A DNA stretch of 64,000 nt from Cunninghamia lanceolata (GCA_027924645.1 BSBN01000047.1:7192001-7256000), one strand, 5' to 3'; positions 24,604 to 37,690 are shown, numbered from the stretch's first letter. Numbers and translations: made by a program. The notes: generated by a model from the sequence alone, not told the origin.

Positions 24604-25920
24604 ATGAATACTAGAAATTCTGGACGTAGGGCAGCAATCCTAGGATTTGACAATAACCCAGACATAGGAAACAATGAAGAAGCCAATGCTGGGAATAATG
24701 TTGGCACTAATGTAGGAGGAGCTAATGCTAGAAATAATGAGGGAAACATAAATGAGGCAAACAATAATAACAATGCAAGACAAAATAATGATGGACAGAA
24801 TAACCAACTGACTCAAATCCTAGGTCTCTTGAGTTAGCAAGGAACTCTCTTGACTCAACAGGGAACTCAAATAAACACTATGGAATAGGAAATCATAGGA
24901 ATAAGGGGAAACTGGGCTAAGGAACAAAGAGAAGAAGCTGGAGGTCCTGAGGGTGAAGTGAATGGGAACAACCAAAACAAAATTGCTGTGGAGTTAGGCA
25001 AGGATCTCAAAAAGGTTACCCCTCCTAAATTTGATGGTAATACTATAGGTTGCGGAGCTAAAGCCTGGATAATTGATATGGAAAAATATTTTGATCTTCG
25101 TGACTTATTTGATGAAACAAAAGATATATGGGGATCCTACCAGCTTACTGGGGAAGCAATGACTTGGTGGGACAACGAGAAGGTTGAGAAGAAACTGTTA
25201 CTAGGAGAAGTCACGTGGGACCGCTTCCTTGAACTCTTTAGGAAGAGGTGGTTGCCACAACTCTATTTTGATAAGAAAATGACAGAATTCCAAAACCTCA
25301 CTCAAGGAGGTAACACAATATTGGGAGAAATTCTCTCACCTGTTGAAGTATGTTCTAGAGTATCGGATTGACGACATGTTCAGGATTCATATGTCCATTT
25401 TGGGGTTAAGGCCATAGATTGGGTCAGAGGTGGATATTCATAATCCATTGATCATGGATGAAGTGTTCAAAAAAGCTACTAAACAGGAGCAGAAACTGCA
25501 ACAGATAGCTAATTACCATAAGATTCGGGATGTGAAGAATAGGAATAAATGGTTTCAGAATGACAATATCAATCAGGGTAATAATAGAAATCAAGGAAAT
25601 AGTAAGTGTTGGATAAGGAATCTTAAAAGAGGCAATAACTATCAGGATAAGAACAATGGGAACCAAGGTGGGAATAACAATAAGAGAGGAAACTATGGCA
25701 ACAATGGTAATAATAATAGGAGAGGCATCCCAGCTAGACACAGAGGACCCAGAGATGGATGTTACACTTGTGGAGGAGAGCACTATGCTAGTGCATGTCC
25801 TCATCGAATAGAGAACCAGAGGGATGGAAATCAACAGGGAGCTCCTCAACACCAGATTCATGCAGCTGTAGATCATCGTCAGGTGGATTTCCAAGCTACA
25901 CCCATACAGATGTCTGGTAA
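24604..25920 (+). pseudogene. gag: gag of element B
   Basis: The ATG at 24604 opens an Asn-rich N-terminus, followed by stops at about 24835 and 24889 and then, from 24958 in the same frame, the capsid core: PPKFDG, W..DMEKYFDL, TGEAMTWWDN, TWDRFLELFRKRW. The frame shifts near 25370; the next frame holds a second Asn/Gly-rich low-complexity stretch (25550-25720). The zinc knuckle at 25760-25798 keeps all four ligands with spacing Cys-x2-Cys-x3-His-x4-Cys, one residue shorter than the textbook CCHC. Capsid/nucleocapsid role in the particle. Non-functional because of the shift and stops. Confidence 0.85.
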
Positions 25921-26400
25921 GCTCTTTGGCCTTATAGTTTCTATTTTAATTGATATAGGGCTACAAATTATTTTGTTAATCCTAAAATTGTAGCTAAGTT
26001 ATCTATAAAACTATTACACATGGAAAATTCTTGGATGGTATAGTATGGGAACAATACACAGAAAAGAGTAGATTCATGTCTAGTATGTAGCAAATTAGAT
26101 CTTCCTACTTTCCAAACACAAGTCAATCTTTATGTTCTACCTCTAGGATCTTATGATGTGATTCTTGGAATCAATTGGCTGTCTAAACATAAGTCCCTAG
26201 TAGATTGTGAAGAGAAAGTAGTGAAATGCCTAGATGAGTTTGGGAATCAGGTAGAGATTCATGGATCAAGAACACCCCTTAAGTTAAGACAGATATCAAC
26301 TATGCAATTGAAAAAGGCTAAAGGAAAGGGTTGTTCCATCTATGTAGTGAAGGTAAGAGATCTAGATAATCAGGAACCATTTTTTGACAAATATCCTATT
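25921..26400 (+). pseudogene. pol: Protease region of element B
   Basis: The active-site triad is at 25952-25960 but reads Asp-Ile-Gly instead of Asp-Thr-Gly, a single C-to-T change in the Thr codon, which should abolish the usual active-site geometry. A one-base shift follows. The flap-and-Gly motif VILGINWLSKHK appears from about 26157 in another frame. The segment links gag to RT. Confidence 0.8.
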
Positions 26401-27290
26401 CTTAGAGAATTCAAAGATGTCTTTCCTGATGAATTGATAGAACTATCACCTAAAAGAGAATTTGATTTCTCTATAGATCTAATGCCAGGAATAGAACCAT
26501 AGTCTAAAGCACCTTATCGAATGACAACGATAGAACTATATAAGCTTAAGGCATAGTTAGAAGAATTGTTAAAACAAGGGTTTATCAAACCTAGTGTGTC
26601 ACCTTGGGGAGCACCATTCATCTTCGTAAAGAAGAAGGATGGAACATTGAGGTTGTGCATTGATTACATAATGCTCAACAAAGTGACTATTAAAAACAAG
26701 TATGTGCTTCCAAGGATAGATGAGTTGTTCGACGAGATGAAAGGTGCAAAGGCATTCTCCAAAATAGACCTTAGATCTGGTTACCATCAGTTATGGATTA
26801 AGGACAAGGATATCTCTAAAACAACATTCAGAACATGATATGGCCACTACAAGTTCACAATAGTACCTTTCAGATTAACTAATGCACCAGCAACTTTTAT
26901 GAACTTGATGAACAGTGTGTTCAGGGATTGTCTAGATGAATTTGTGTTGGTATTCTTAGATGACATTCTCATTTTTTCAAAATTAGTAGAGGAGACACTT
27001 GAGAATAGTCTTGCAACATTTGAGAGAAGGAAAATGTTTTGGCAAGTTATCTAAGTGCACATTCTACCAGAGTAAAGTGCACTATCTTGGCCATGTAATT
27101 TCAGCAGATGGTATAGCGGTAGATCCTGAAAAAATCAAGGCAATAATGGAATGGCCCGCACCACAGATTGTGATTGATTTTAGAAGTTTTATGGGGCTAG
27201 CAGGATACTACAAGAAATTTGTAGAGGGATTCTCAATAATTGCAACACCCATAACCTCGTTATAGAAGAAGGGTAAGAAGTTTGATTAGA
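26401..27290 (+). pseudogene. pol: Reverse transcriptase region of element B
   Basis: Upstream of the catalytic core are the ...EFKDVFPDEL linker and PKREFDFSIDLMPG block. The RT motifs are [51 protein letters not shown] and the catalytic FLDD at 26953-26964, then LGHVISADG and MEWPAP. TAG stops at 26500 and 26554 lie where glutamine is expected; TGA at about 26836 falls where arginine is expected. The frame shifts by one base near 26985 and ends with TAG at 27263. Confidence 0.9.
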
Positions 27291-27770
27291 CAGATAAATG
27301 TGAACAAGATTTTCAGTTGTTGAAAGAAAAACTTACATTAATTAGCTCCTATTCTGACCATACCTAATCTAAATGGTCATTTCACAGTGATTACAGATGC
27401 TTCTAGTGAAGGTGTGGGAGGAGTGTTGATGCAGAACAGGAAAGTGGTTGCATATGAATCAAGGAAATTGAAACAACATGAGTTAATTTATGTACCTCAT
27501 GATCTTGAATTGTCTGCCATTGTTCATGCACTCCAAATGTGGAGGCACTATCTCTTGGGTAAACCATTTGAGCTTAGGATAGATCATTTGGGGCTCAAAT
27601 CTATCTTCACCCAACCTAATCTCAATGCACGACAATGAAGGTGGCTAGAATTCCTTAGCAAGTATGAATTTGGAATCAAGTACATAAAAGGAAAAGAGAA
27701 TAGGGTAGTAGATGCTCTTAGTAGGAGATGACATTTGGCTACGATGGTAACTACTAGAACCAATCTGAAA
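27291..27770 (+). pseudogene. pol: RNase H region of element B
   Basis: After another frameshift the domain starts with [13 protein letters not shown] and continues with [26 protein letters not shown] and LRIDHLGLK, ending at VDALSRR. The Asp-Glu-Asp residues are in place. TGA stops occur after NARQ (about 27636, CGA-to-TGA) and after the SRR block. Confidence 0.88.
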
Positions 27771-28820
27771 CAACAGGTAATTCTAAACTTGCAAGGGGAT
27801 GATCACTATGAGTTGGTTATACAAGCATTAGAAGCAAACCCTTCAAATCATCGATTTGATTGGTATATAATAGAATTGGATGGGCTTTTGAGATATCAGG
27901 GGATGATGTATATCCCAGATTCAGGTGAACTGGGGAAGTTAGTTCTCGAGGAGATTCATAGTGCTCCATATTCTAGACACCTAAGAGTGACCAAGACAAT
28001 GAAAGGATTGAGACCATTGTACTTTTGGCCTAAGCTTAAGAAGGACGTAATTGAGTTTGTGACTCGATGTTTAGAGTGTTAATGCATCAAGGCTGAACAT
28101 GTCAATCTTGCAGCACTACTTTATCCACAGTGTTCCACAGTATAAATGGTAGGTGATTAGCATGGACTTTATTCAAGGATTTCCCAATCGAAGAACATGC
28201 ATGATGTCATGTTAGTGGTACTAGATAAACTGACGAAAGTGGCTCATTTTATTCCCATAAATCTCTTAGATGGGTCACTGACATTAGAAAAGAAGTTTGT
28301 CCAAGAGATCTTTCGACTACATGGAGTGATAGAGACAACCATTTTAGATCACAACACTTGCATGACCTCTAGGTTTTGGACCATGCTTAATGCAACTTTA
28401 GGGACAAAGTTGAACTTTAGTACCACTTATCATCTTGAGATAGATGTTCAGATAGAGAGAGTCAACCAAGTAGTAGAGGATCTTCTGAGGATGTATTGTA
28501 TGGATCAACAATACAAATGGGAAGAATATTTTCCTTTGGTAGAGTTTGCATATAATAACTCATACCATGCATCCTTAGGTAAGGCTCCATTTGAGGTTCT
28601 TTATGGATGCAAGTATAGGACTTTGATCAGTTGGGACAGGATTGAAGATCGAATAGTAGTTGGACCTAACATGTTAAAGGAAATGGAAGATCAGATGAGG
28701 TTAATAAAAGAGAAATTGAAGCAAGCCTTAGACAGACAGAAAAGTCATGCAGATAAGAACCAGACTTTTAGACAATTCTCAGTGGGTGATAGTGTTTTTA
28801 AAGGTCAAGCCACATAAGAG
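27771..28820 (+). pseudogene. pol: Integrase of element B
   Basis: The HHCC zinc region is intact in ligands: the two His of EIHSAPYSRH and the CLEC pair ending at 28080, followed directly by TAA (Gln CAA expected). The core has the first Asp near 28160 (SMDFIQGF in a neighbouring frame), the second in TILDHNT where S-D-R-D-T is usual (Asp kept, Arg and second Asp changed), and the Glu in IERVNQ. The frame is open from 28197 to 28817. Two frame changes and the stop prevent function. Confidence 0.87.
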
Positions 28821-29199
28821 TTGAATTTAGTTTGGCAAAGCATCCAAACTAGCTCCAAGATTTGTAGGATCCTTCAATGTTCTTGAAGTGATCAATCCAG
28901 TTGCAAATAGACTTGCTCTACTGCCAACTCTCACCAAGATCCATAATGTTTTTCATGTATCATTGCTCAAACCTTATCATCCTGATGTATTACATATTAT
29001 TGATTTTCGTGCTCTGCAGGTCCAGGATCTAGGAGTGGTGCTAGTGGAGCCCATTCGAGTTTTGGAGAAGCACAACGTTAAGTTGTGTAATGGAGACATA
29101 GTGCAATATAAGGTCTAGTGGGACTAGTATTCAGTGGACAGTGTCACTTGGGAGGATGCTGTAGACATTGATAGATCTTTTTCGCATTTGGGAAATTAG
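28821..29199 (+). pseudogene. pol: Integrase tail and chromodomain of element B
   Basis: In a new frame, [15 protein letters not shown] is the GPY/F-like module, followed by [13 protein letters not shown] and a chromodomain-type segment: [18 protein letters not shown] and SVTWEDA, ending at TAG 29197-29199. Two stops (29116, 29125) fall inside the chromodomain where the usual W-K/G-W-D block lies. Confidence 0.82.
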
Positions 29200-29320
29200 A
29201 ATAGATGTTTTTATTTCATGCATATTCAGATACTTTGATACTCAAATGATGATACATTATTGTTTTGATACTATATTGTTTTTCTTGATGAATAAGACAT
29301 CGAGAAGATGTCTCTTCTAA

Positions 29321-29331
29321 TTGGGGAGGGA
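29321..29331 (+). other. Polypurine tract of element B
   Basis: TTGGGGAGGGA directly precedes the TG of the right LTR at 29332, the expected plus-strand primer. Confidence 0.82.
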
Positions 29332-30581
29332 TGTCACATCTCAGACTTTCATATTTACTTGAGTTGGATAATTCATGGGAAAACATTGCACTTTAATTGA
29401 GGATAAATTGTTAGATGTATATTATTGGTTGAGATTCAGCTGCTTTGGCTATATTTTGGGACTAACCTATTGATTGTGGGATGAGTGGGAATGTTGCAGG
29501 TCTTGTCGAAGGACAAGAGCATGGCTCAGGTAGAGGGGTTCTAGCCTCTTGGTAACACGTGTCAGGTTCTATCTGGTGTCCTTATTACACACACTCACTT
29601 GGATTTCATGTAGTATCAATAAATGTTTGCATTACTTGTTTTGTTTTGATGAATGTTTGATAATTTCTCCTTGATGAATAATGTTGAGTGTCTTGTTGTG
29701 ACTCTAAATCAAGTTTAAAACTTGTTGAAATAAGATGATAAGTTAGTGATACAATTTTACTCTAATATGATAGGATAAATTAAATTACAATATCACTATT
29801 TCTAGACATAGAATATCTAATGTATGTAAAATCTTATTAAGTTTAGCTTTTGTTCCATAGAGAATATACTCATATCTAGAATCAAAATTTTATTGAGGAT
29901 AGAGTGCTTTAATATAAATAAATAAAATAAAAATAAAAAGATATCTCTATTCTTAAGTAATCCAATCATGATAATTATTAATTAAAAAAAATGAATAAAG
30001 AAAATTATTAAAAACAAATTAAAGTATTCTTTTATTCTCTTTAATAGATATCCACAATAAGCTTTTATATATATTTGCCTTCTTAAATGGAGGGGAATAT
30101 TTTTATATATAGTACATTAAAAATATATAAAGGAACCTCGATGAGCGAAAGGGGCATGGGCATCATGCATCATGAGTAATTGCATGGAGGAGACGTGGAA
30201 GAGAAAATTAGGTTTGAATGAGAATAAAAGAAGGGAGATGGAAAAAAGAAAAGCGTGCACAGGACAACAAGAAGGGATGGAAGAAAGAAGATTAAGGAAG
30301 TAGAAGGTGCAGGTAGTTAAGCCAGAAAATAGCGTTTACTAGGTACTTTGTATAAATTGTTTACTCTAATTATGAAATAGTTAAAAATAATTTGAAACCT
30401 AAGCATTTTAAATCTGCTGTTCTTTTTTGCTAAAAAACTTGTAGAAATGCAATAAACGACATACTATAGTGGATTAACCCCAAGATTTTGCCATAGCATG
30501 TTTTTGGTATCTACAGACCGATCTCTGTTATTGACAATCAACCAAACGTACACATCCTTTGAAAATCTTTGATTGAAACTT
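29332..30581 (+). repeat. 3' LTR of element B, first part
   Basis: It matches 21131-22378 of the left LTR and starts with TGTCACA. It stops where element C begins, in the sequence GATTGAAACTT. Confidence 0.93.
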
Positions 30582-31799
30582 TGTTGGTCTCTTACAATGA
30601 TTTAACAACTGAGCTCTTAAAACTGTAACTCAGAGATTGGACATCTAACCTGAGTAGCTGTATTAATCACTATGGAGATGCATTTCACTTGTCAACCTAG
30701 GGACGTGAACTTGAAATGGGTTAGCACGATATGTGCACTAAGAACTTCCAAAGTAGCCATGTTCATTCTATAGCTAAGAAAGACATAATGCTGAAGATAA
30801 ACTGCTAGAAAGGAAATAACATGATTGTTGAACATCAACCAATAGCTATTCTAGGATCAAGTACATGACATAAAGTAAAAGTCTGGGCAAACAAACGGGA
30901 AACTACTCTATCTGCTTTGGCTGCAAGAACAGACACAGAATAGAATTCTAGTGGCTGCAGGAACATTCAATGCCAGATTTAACTAAATGCTTAACATAAA
31001 ATGTAACTGAACTAGAGGGTGGAATTCTCACCAAGTGGGCCCCCTTGGATGAGTATTCCCCAAGACAAATGTAAACTCAAAAATGCAAATTTACAACTTC
31101 ATTTTATTCATTCGAAAAGATGAGTACAACTGAACATTATAACTGTATTACCGAAAATTGGATAATGCAAGTACAATCTTTGAATAATCAACAACCCCTC
31201 AGAAGGAGCATCAGAGTCTTATTTATAGAAGGAAAACTACAAAACTAACTACCTAGCAGGGCGGTCAACTCCAATAGAATAGGAGGACGCCTCATTATGG
31301 AAAACATAGAAAGTGGAAATGAGGTTACGCATGTAGGGGAATCTGGTCAAGCGAGTTGCTTTAACACAGATCTAGCATAACAGTAACTCCTAAATTTGTT
31401 CAACAAGTATTTAAGATTAGTTACAAAGTGGTTGTCTTCCCTCCATTTGACATTTGAATGATCACCATGTTTGACTTTTTATGGTAACAACCAACCAGTA
31501 AAATCTTCCTCTTCTTTATGGATGCCGATTATATCTGCATAACAATATTAGTACACACAATAATTGCACATCCATAACTACCTTGGAGTAATATTCATTA
31601 ACCATATGTAAAATTAACATAGATAGTTCATATAACATGTCTTTGTCATAAAAGGATATAAGAAATGACCTATACTCAACAAGTTATAGCTTTGAGGCAA
31701 TGACATAAAAAGATCAGGATTAAAGTACCAAAGTCCAAGACAACTATAGCAAGTGGATAATAAAGTTTAACAAAATTGAGTCATAAACTAGACTCATCA
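30582..31799 (-). repeat. 3' LTR of element C
   Basis: It is paired with 40514-41729. On the minus strand it is preceded by the purine-rich GGTTGGTGAGAG (31800-31811), a likely polypurine tract. A TATA-like CTATAAATAAG (minus) lies at about 31219-31228, as in the other LTR. Confidence 0.93.
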
Positions 31800-31893
31800 C
31801 TCTCACCAACCTAAGACTTTGTTGGTCCTCCAGAAAAGGAAGGGTTGTTCTTTTGCTTGGTTAATGCCATGAAATTAGCAACTGCCAATTGTC

Positions 31894-34177
31894 CTATATC
31901 AGTTTCTCTGGTGCATGAGGTAGGATCCCAATAGAACCCTTACTGCCTATCCAACCTACTCCATCTTTGTCTCTCTTCAACAATATCATACTGGTAAAAT
32001 CTATAATTTGGCACAGGACACAATAGGATAGGTGGTTGAAAGATTTAGGGAAGCTAGAATTGCCCCTTTGTCCTCCCAATCTGTATATATCTATCCACTC
32101 TTTTACATGCTGCAGCATAATTCTGTAGAGTGAGGCTATACTTGTTTTAGCTCATCAGATAAACTATTCCACCTTTGTGTCAAATGTCCCTTCATAGATT
32201 CTCCAATAGTGTGTGCAATCTTCTCATATTCTCTATAAGCTGCTTCTCTTTCAAGCAGGTTTCTGTTACCATAGCTTAGCCTATAAAGCATCCTATGCCA
32301 ATCATTGAAAATGCTTCCTAGATTTCCAAATTTAGCTCTAATGGCCAATGGAGTGTTGAATTCTAATTACTTATAAGCCCTGAATTGTTGTCCCCAACTA
32401 ATCTCATTTTGCATCAAGGACATAAATGCCCTCAATTGAACATCCCCAACCTACAACAAGGGGTTCTATTCATGGTCTTGGGACACAGAAAAATAATGTA
32501 AATAGAATTCACACAACAAATTATTTATTTCTGGAGGAGAAATCTTATAAGCATTGAAAAATTATAGAGGAGATTCAATGGAAGGGTTCAAACTAGAACA
32601 ATCCTTGCTAACTTAAAAGAGAGGTATCTTTCCTTTAAATGCAGAGCATAAACTCTCGAGGGAGTCCTGCATTCTAATACCTGAGGCACCAAAGCTGCCA
32701 TATTATCCACTCTCTCTTTTAAAGTTGCAATATTTGCATCCTTATTTTTAATCTCTTCATCCTTCTTTTGAATTTCATCCTTTAATCTGCATTTCTCCTT
32801 CTTCCACTCCTCTTCTCTCCTCTGCATCTCATTCCACACATTCATGGCTACCATGTGCATTGAAAAATTAGGAGGTCTATGTATTCCTACCAAAGGCTTT
32901 CCTGGCACAGATGCTTGATCTTCATGTAGCATAGGCTGCAGGGTTTCTTACTACAGGAACTCCTATTTATCTTCATGTTCTTGTCTCTTAATATGCTTAG
33001 TAGTGGTGGCAAGGTCTGCCAGAGTTACATCTGCTGCTTCCTCAATCATGTCTTTCTCTACATCATTCACATGTCCCATTGGGGCCTCTGTATCCTTAGC
33101 TATCATTTCTTCAACCCTAGGGCTTGTCTGCATAGACGCACCAGAGGCAGGCTCAACAGGTCTTGATCTACTAGAAGGACTCTCATGTTTCTCTTCAGCT
33201 ACAGGAAGAACAGTGTCAGCGTTTTGTTTCCTAGAGCGCAACACCTTCCTTTTTGCGGTTTGCTTTTTGGTTTTACCCTTCTTGATTTCTACCCTTCTCC
33301 TTTGTGCCCTAGTTTGAGTTAAATTTCTAAGAGGAATATCCTCATTGTTACAATCTGAAGAACTTTCTTTGTCTGCATGCTCTGCTTCAGAAGAGCTAAT
33401 CTCAATAGATTGTTTTGCTGCAGGAGGGTTTGCACTGGAAGTTGAAGTTTCCGGAGTAGCTTCAATAGAACACGCCCTTCTCCTAGTTCTATGATGTTGT
33501 AGCACAACCATAGGTTGCAAATGGCTTGGTCTTATTTGATCAATATTTAGAAATTCCTCCCAAGTCATATTAGACACATCATGTAGAGACTTTTCAACTA
33601 GCAATTTGATTAAACAATGGTGAGAGATAGAATTGGGCCTACCTTTTTGGGTCTCGGTGGCCATGATCGAGAGAAGGTGGTAAAGCACATTTGGCACATT
33701 CATTCTTCACCCATGCCTCATATGATTCAACAATTTGAAATGCACAGAATGAAGGTTCGACAGATGACCTTCACAAGTAATGTACTTCACCACATGGACA
33801 GCTACCTGTTTCCATGGCTCAGGCAGAGAGGTTCTTTTAGCTCCTTGCTTGTCTATAGTGAATTGAGGATCACCAGGTTCTGTAAATTTGGCCCTAGCTA
33901 ACTTGGCATCTTGGGCAACAGGGTAATCTTCGCCATCAATAGGTAGACCTATAACTTCTGCAATTCTTTCCTCAGTAGCCAAAACCTCCAAACCTCTTAC
34001 CGTGGCTTTACCATCAGTAAATGATTGAGCAAATTCTAACGCAACATTTTCATCAAAACCATTTAACTTTAAGAAATAGTCCATCCATCCACAATTTCTA
34101 AATTCAGCCTAGCTAAGTGCATCTTGCAATAATACATCATGAACTGTGGGTTCATTCTGAATTAACCCTCCTCCCAT
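31894..34177 (-). pseudogene. Extra ORF downstream of integrase in element C
   Basis: From an ATG at 34177 one frame runs to about 32588 with single stops near 34108, 33706 and 32960; two frameshifted pieces follow to 31894. In order it holds a conserved-looking globular part (34084-33710; EFAQSF.DG, VRGLEVLATEE, IGLP), a Ser/Glu-rich stretch (33500-33330), a very basic Lys/Arg block (about 33310-33220) that could act as nuclear targeting, and a predicted coiled coil (32840-32690; EEEWKKEK...KKDEEIKNKD). I see no signal peptide or membrane segment, so it does not look like an envelope gene. The first part resembles the putative plant-transposon domain found in Athila/Tat-type accessory ORFs. 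Function unknown. Confidence 0.7.
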
Positions 34178-34899
34178 TGACTTAGTTGCCTGAAAATAAT
34201 CGCACTGCAAAAAGTTTGAAAACTAACTTCACCTTTCTGCAACCCTATTAAATTTTCAATAACTCATGCTATTTGTATTTTCCTTTTCAGCTTCTTTTCT
34301 TAGGAATGTAAGACAAGGGTGGTACAGGCAGTAATGAATGATCGATGAAGGCTATCATCTCACAGTTGCGAGCCATCACCTCACTCAGAATTCAAATCAT
34401 TCAATTTTAAAACTTTACTGACATTTTGGCATCAAGCATATGGATGGACTGACACATGGACAGCATATTAACACTCCCTCCCCAACCTAAATTTAGGCAT
34501 GTGTCTACACATGCGGAATGGTGATACGTGACAGGACAAGGAAGGGAATAATGACATGCTATGAGAAATATCAATATTAATGTACAATACTTTAATGAAT
34601 GAACCACAAGATAATTAAGAGAGAATTATTAAAGTGTGCATACCTTGATTTGTGGAAGTTCAGTTGCAAAAATCATGGAGAAAGTAACAGGTAATGCTTA
34701 AGAATTTATTGAGAAATGAATGAAAGTGGAGTGGGCTGAAGCGAGATGAGATGAAGTGTAATCAATACACGTGATGGAAGAGAGAAGAATGGCTATGGGT
34801 GGGTGGATGGGAGAAGAATTGAAAGAGTGGACTCCCACAAATGTGGAAGTCTTTATTATGACAAGTGTCATACCTTGGTTAGCCAGAAGGAGGGACACT
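34178..34899 (-). other. Spacer between integrase and extra ORF of element C
   Basis: No motif is visible on either strand; the short open frames here are not supported. It may carry signals for expressing the downstream ORF. Confidence 0.45.
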
Positions 34900-36347
34900 A
34901 GGTCCACTACCTTTGGCTGCAGGAAGTTTAGGAGTTGCATGTTGAGTGAATTGTTGCAGGAATTCTTCTTTGGAGGCTGGCTTGTGATATAACCTGAGTC
35001 AATGACCATTGACTAATAGCTTAAATTTGACAGGGTCAAAAGTAGTAAGTTGAATAGCACCATTGCAAAAAACTTCAGCAACCTCATATGGTCATAGCCA
35101 CCTCGTCTGTAATTTTCCTGCATTATCCTGATACCTTGAGTCATAAAGCAAAGCCTAGTCACCAGGCTAGAATTTCTTCTCTTTGATGTATTTGTCATGG
35201 CACATTATTCTCTGATTTTGTACTACTTCTGTATGATGTAAAGCTACTTTTCTCATCTCATCCAAAGCATTGAGCTGCATGATTCTTTCTTTTTGTGCCT
35301 TAGATCCATCCCCAAGTCATGCGCAATCTGAAGAGTTTTATGTTCAAATTCAATAGGCATCATGGCTGTTTTGCCATACAGTAACTCAAAAGGAGTAAAA
35401 CTAGTAGTTGTTTTCTAGGTTGTCCTATAGGCCCAGACAGCTTTTGGCAACCTATTTGCCCAATCCTTCCTATGGACAGCCACAGTTTTGGTCAAAATGG
35501 CTTCTATTTCTTTGTTAGTCACCTCAACTTGGCCATTAGCTTGGGGGTGATAAGGAGTAGATTTCTTGTGCCTTATGTTGTACTCCTATACTAGTGCTAC
35601 AACTAGAATTGAGGTGAATTGAGCTCCTTGATCAGTCACTAATTCTCTGGGAACTCCATGCCATGTAAAAATTTCCTCATAGAGAAATTCTGCAACGTTA
35701 CTATCTCTTGCATGCTTCATGTCCTTAACTTCTACCCATTTAGCTACATAATCAGTGCATACTAAGTTATAGGATTTACCATTAGATGGAGGATCAACGG
35801 GTCCTACAAAATCTAATCCCCACTTATCAAATGGAGTAATCACAAGATGAGGATAAAGAGGCATCTCATCAAATTTTGTTGGTCGTCCCATCCTTTGACA
35901 ACTATCACATTTCTTGGTATATCTTGTTGCATCCTTGTATAGTGTAGGCCAGTAATAACCTGCATTCAAAATCTTCATTGTTGTTTGCTTTGCTACAAAA
36001 TGTCCTCCACAAGGTTCATTGTGACATGCATGCAAAATGTCATATGTTTCATCTTCTCTCACACATCTCCTCACGACATTGTCTAGTCTAGTGTAGAACA
36101 AACATCCAACAATCCATGAAAAAGGAAAAGATTTTTCAATGAGTACCCTTCTTTCCTTAGGAGAGAAGTGAGGAGGGACTCTTCTTGTTACTAGGTAATT
36201 GGCTGTGTTAGCATACCAGGGTGTTTGCATAGTGAGTGAAAACAAATGTTCATCAGGAAAAGAGTCATCAATGACTTGGTTATCTTCTGATGTAGTCATT
36301 CTTGAAAGAAAGTCTGCAGCCACATTGGCCTTTCCTGGCTTATCCAC
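34900..36347 (-). pseudogene. pol: Integrase of element C
   Basis: The HHCC zinc region is complete (CHNEPCGGH, then CDSCQRMG), followed by the core: WGLDFVGP with the first Asp, ELVTDQGAQF with the second, then a stop near 35586, and after it HPQANGQVEVTNK with the Glu. Downstream is KAVWAYRTT with another stop, then, shifted, the RWL.PYEV module (GPY/F type) near 35080. All DDE residues are present. A few stops and at least one frameshift disable it. No chromodomain follows. Confidence 0.9.
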
Positions 36348-36800
36348 AATAGTGATGTCAAATTCCTACATTAACAACACCCATCTTGCTAATTGACCAG
36401 ATATGAGAGGTTTGTTCACGAGATACCTAATGGCTGCATGATCTGTATGCACAAAGATTTGATAACCGGTTATGTAGTGCCTTAATTTATTAAGTGCATA
36501 GATGACTGCTAGCATTTCCTTCTCTGTTACTGTATAGTTGAACTCAACACCTTGTAAGTTTTTGCTAATAAAATAAATAACATGCTCAATGATTCCTTCT
36601 TTCTGGCCTAAAACTGCTCCTATGGCATAATCTGATGCATCAGTATGAATGTGGAAAGGAAGTTTCCAATTGGGGCCTTTAAGTACAGGAGCATGGGTTA
36701 AGGCTACCTTTAAATCAAAATTTTCTTTGTCACAGTCTTCATTCCAGTGAAATTCAACATCCTTTGTAAGAAGATTATATAATGGGGATGCCATTTTGCT
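36348..36800 (-). pseudogene. pol: RNase H region of element C
   Basis: It is continuous with the RT in one frame: FHIHTDASDYAIGAVLG, then IYFISKNL, TEKEMLAVIYAL, RHYITG, FVHTDHAAIRYL and, after a stop near 36366 (usual Gln or Trp position), the AADFLSRM block. The catalytic Asp-Glu-Asp set is intact. Confidence 0.9.
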
Positions 36801-37690
36801 GAAATCTTTGATGAAATGTCTATAATACCCTGCATGACCCAACAAACTTCTGACATCGTTTTGCTTTGCAGTAATGGGTAGATTGATGATGACTTCAATC
36901 TTTGCTAGGTCTACTTGTATTCCTTTTGGAGAAATGTAGTAGCCAAGTACTACACCTTCTTGCATCATCATGAAGCACTTTGCACTGTTCAAGGATAGGT
37001 TGTGGTCTTCACATCTTTCCAACACCTTGCCTAAGTTTGCTAATGCCTCTTCAAAAGTAGCACCATAAGTAGTGAAATCATCTATATAGATTTCCATACA
37101 ATCATGTGAGATATCAGAAAATATGCTAATGACTGCTCTTTGGAAAGTTGCAGGTGCATTGCATAAGCCAAATGGAAGTATTGAGTAGGCATATGTCCCC
37201 CAAGGATAGGTAAATGTTGTTTTCCCTTGATCTTCAGGTGCAATCTGAATCTAATTGTAACCGCCGAATCCATCCAAAAAGGAAAAGTACTGCTTTCCTG
37301 CAAGTGAGTCCAATACTTGGTCTATGAAAGGAAGGGGAAAATGATCCTTTTTGGTGGTAGAATTTAATTCTCTATAATCAATACAGACTCTCCATTTTCC
37401 TCCCTTCTTGGGCACAAGAACCAGAGGGGACACCCATTGGCTATCTGAGATTGGGTAAATAAATCTTGCATCTAATAGCTTCTGCAATTCCTCTTTGACA
37501 ATTTCTCTTAGTGTAGGGTTGATTCTCCTTTGTGGTAGTTTTACTGGTGTACAATCTTCCTTTATGTAAATCCTATGGGTACATAATGTAGGATCCAATC
37601 CTTTCATGTCATGATAATCCCATGCAAAAACATTTTTATGTTTCTTTAAAAAATTTGTCAAGGACAGCTGTTGTGCTTGAGTCAAGTTGC
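36801..37690 (-). pseudogene. pol: Reverse transcriptase region of element C
   Basis: The motifs in order are FAWDYHDMKGLDP, LVPKKGGKWRVCIDYRELN, PLPFIDQVLD, FSFLDGFGGYN, a TAG at 37253-37251 where Gln is expected, PFGLCNAPATFQ, the catalytic YIDD at 37088-37077, CEDHNLSLN..KC, LGYYISPKGI and the L.HAGYYRRFI-type block. Only one or two stops interrupt an otherwise clear RT, so it is younger than elements A, B and 2. Confidence 0.92.
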
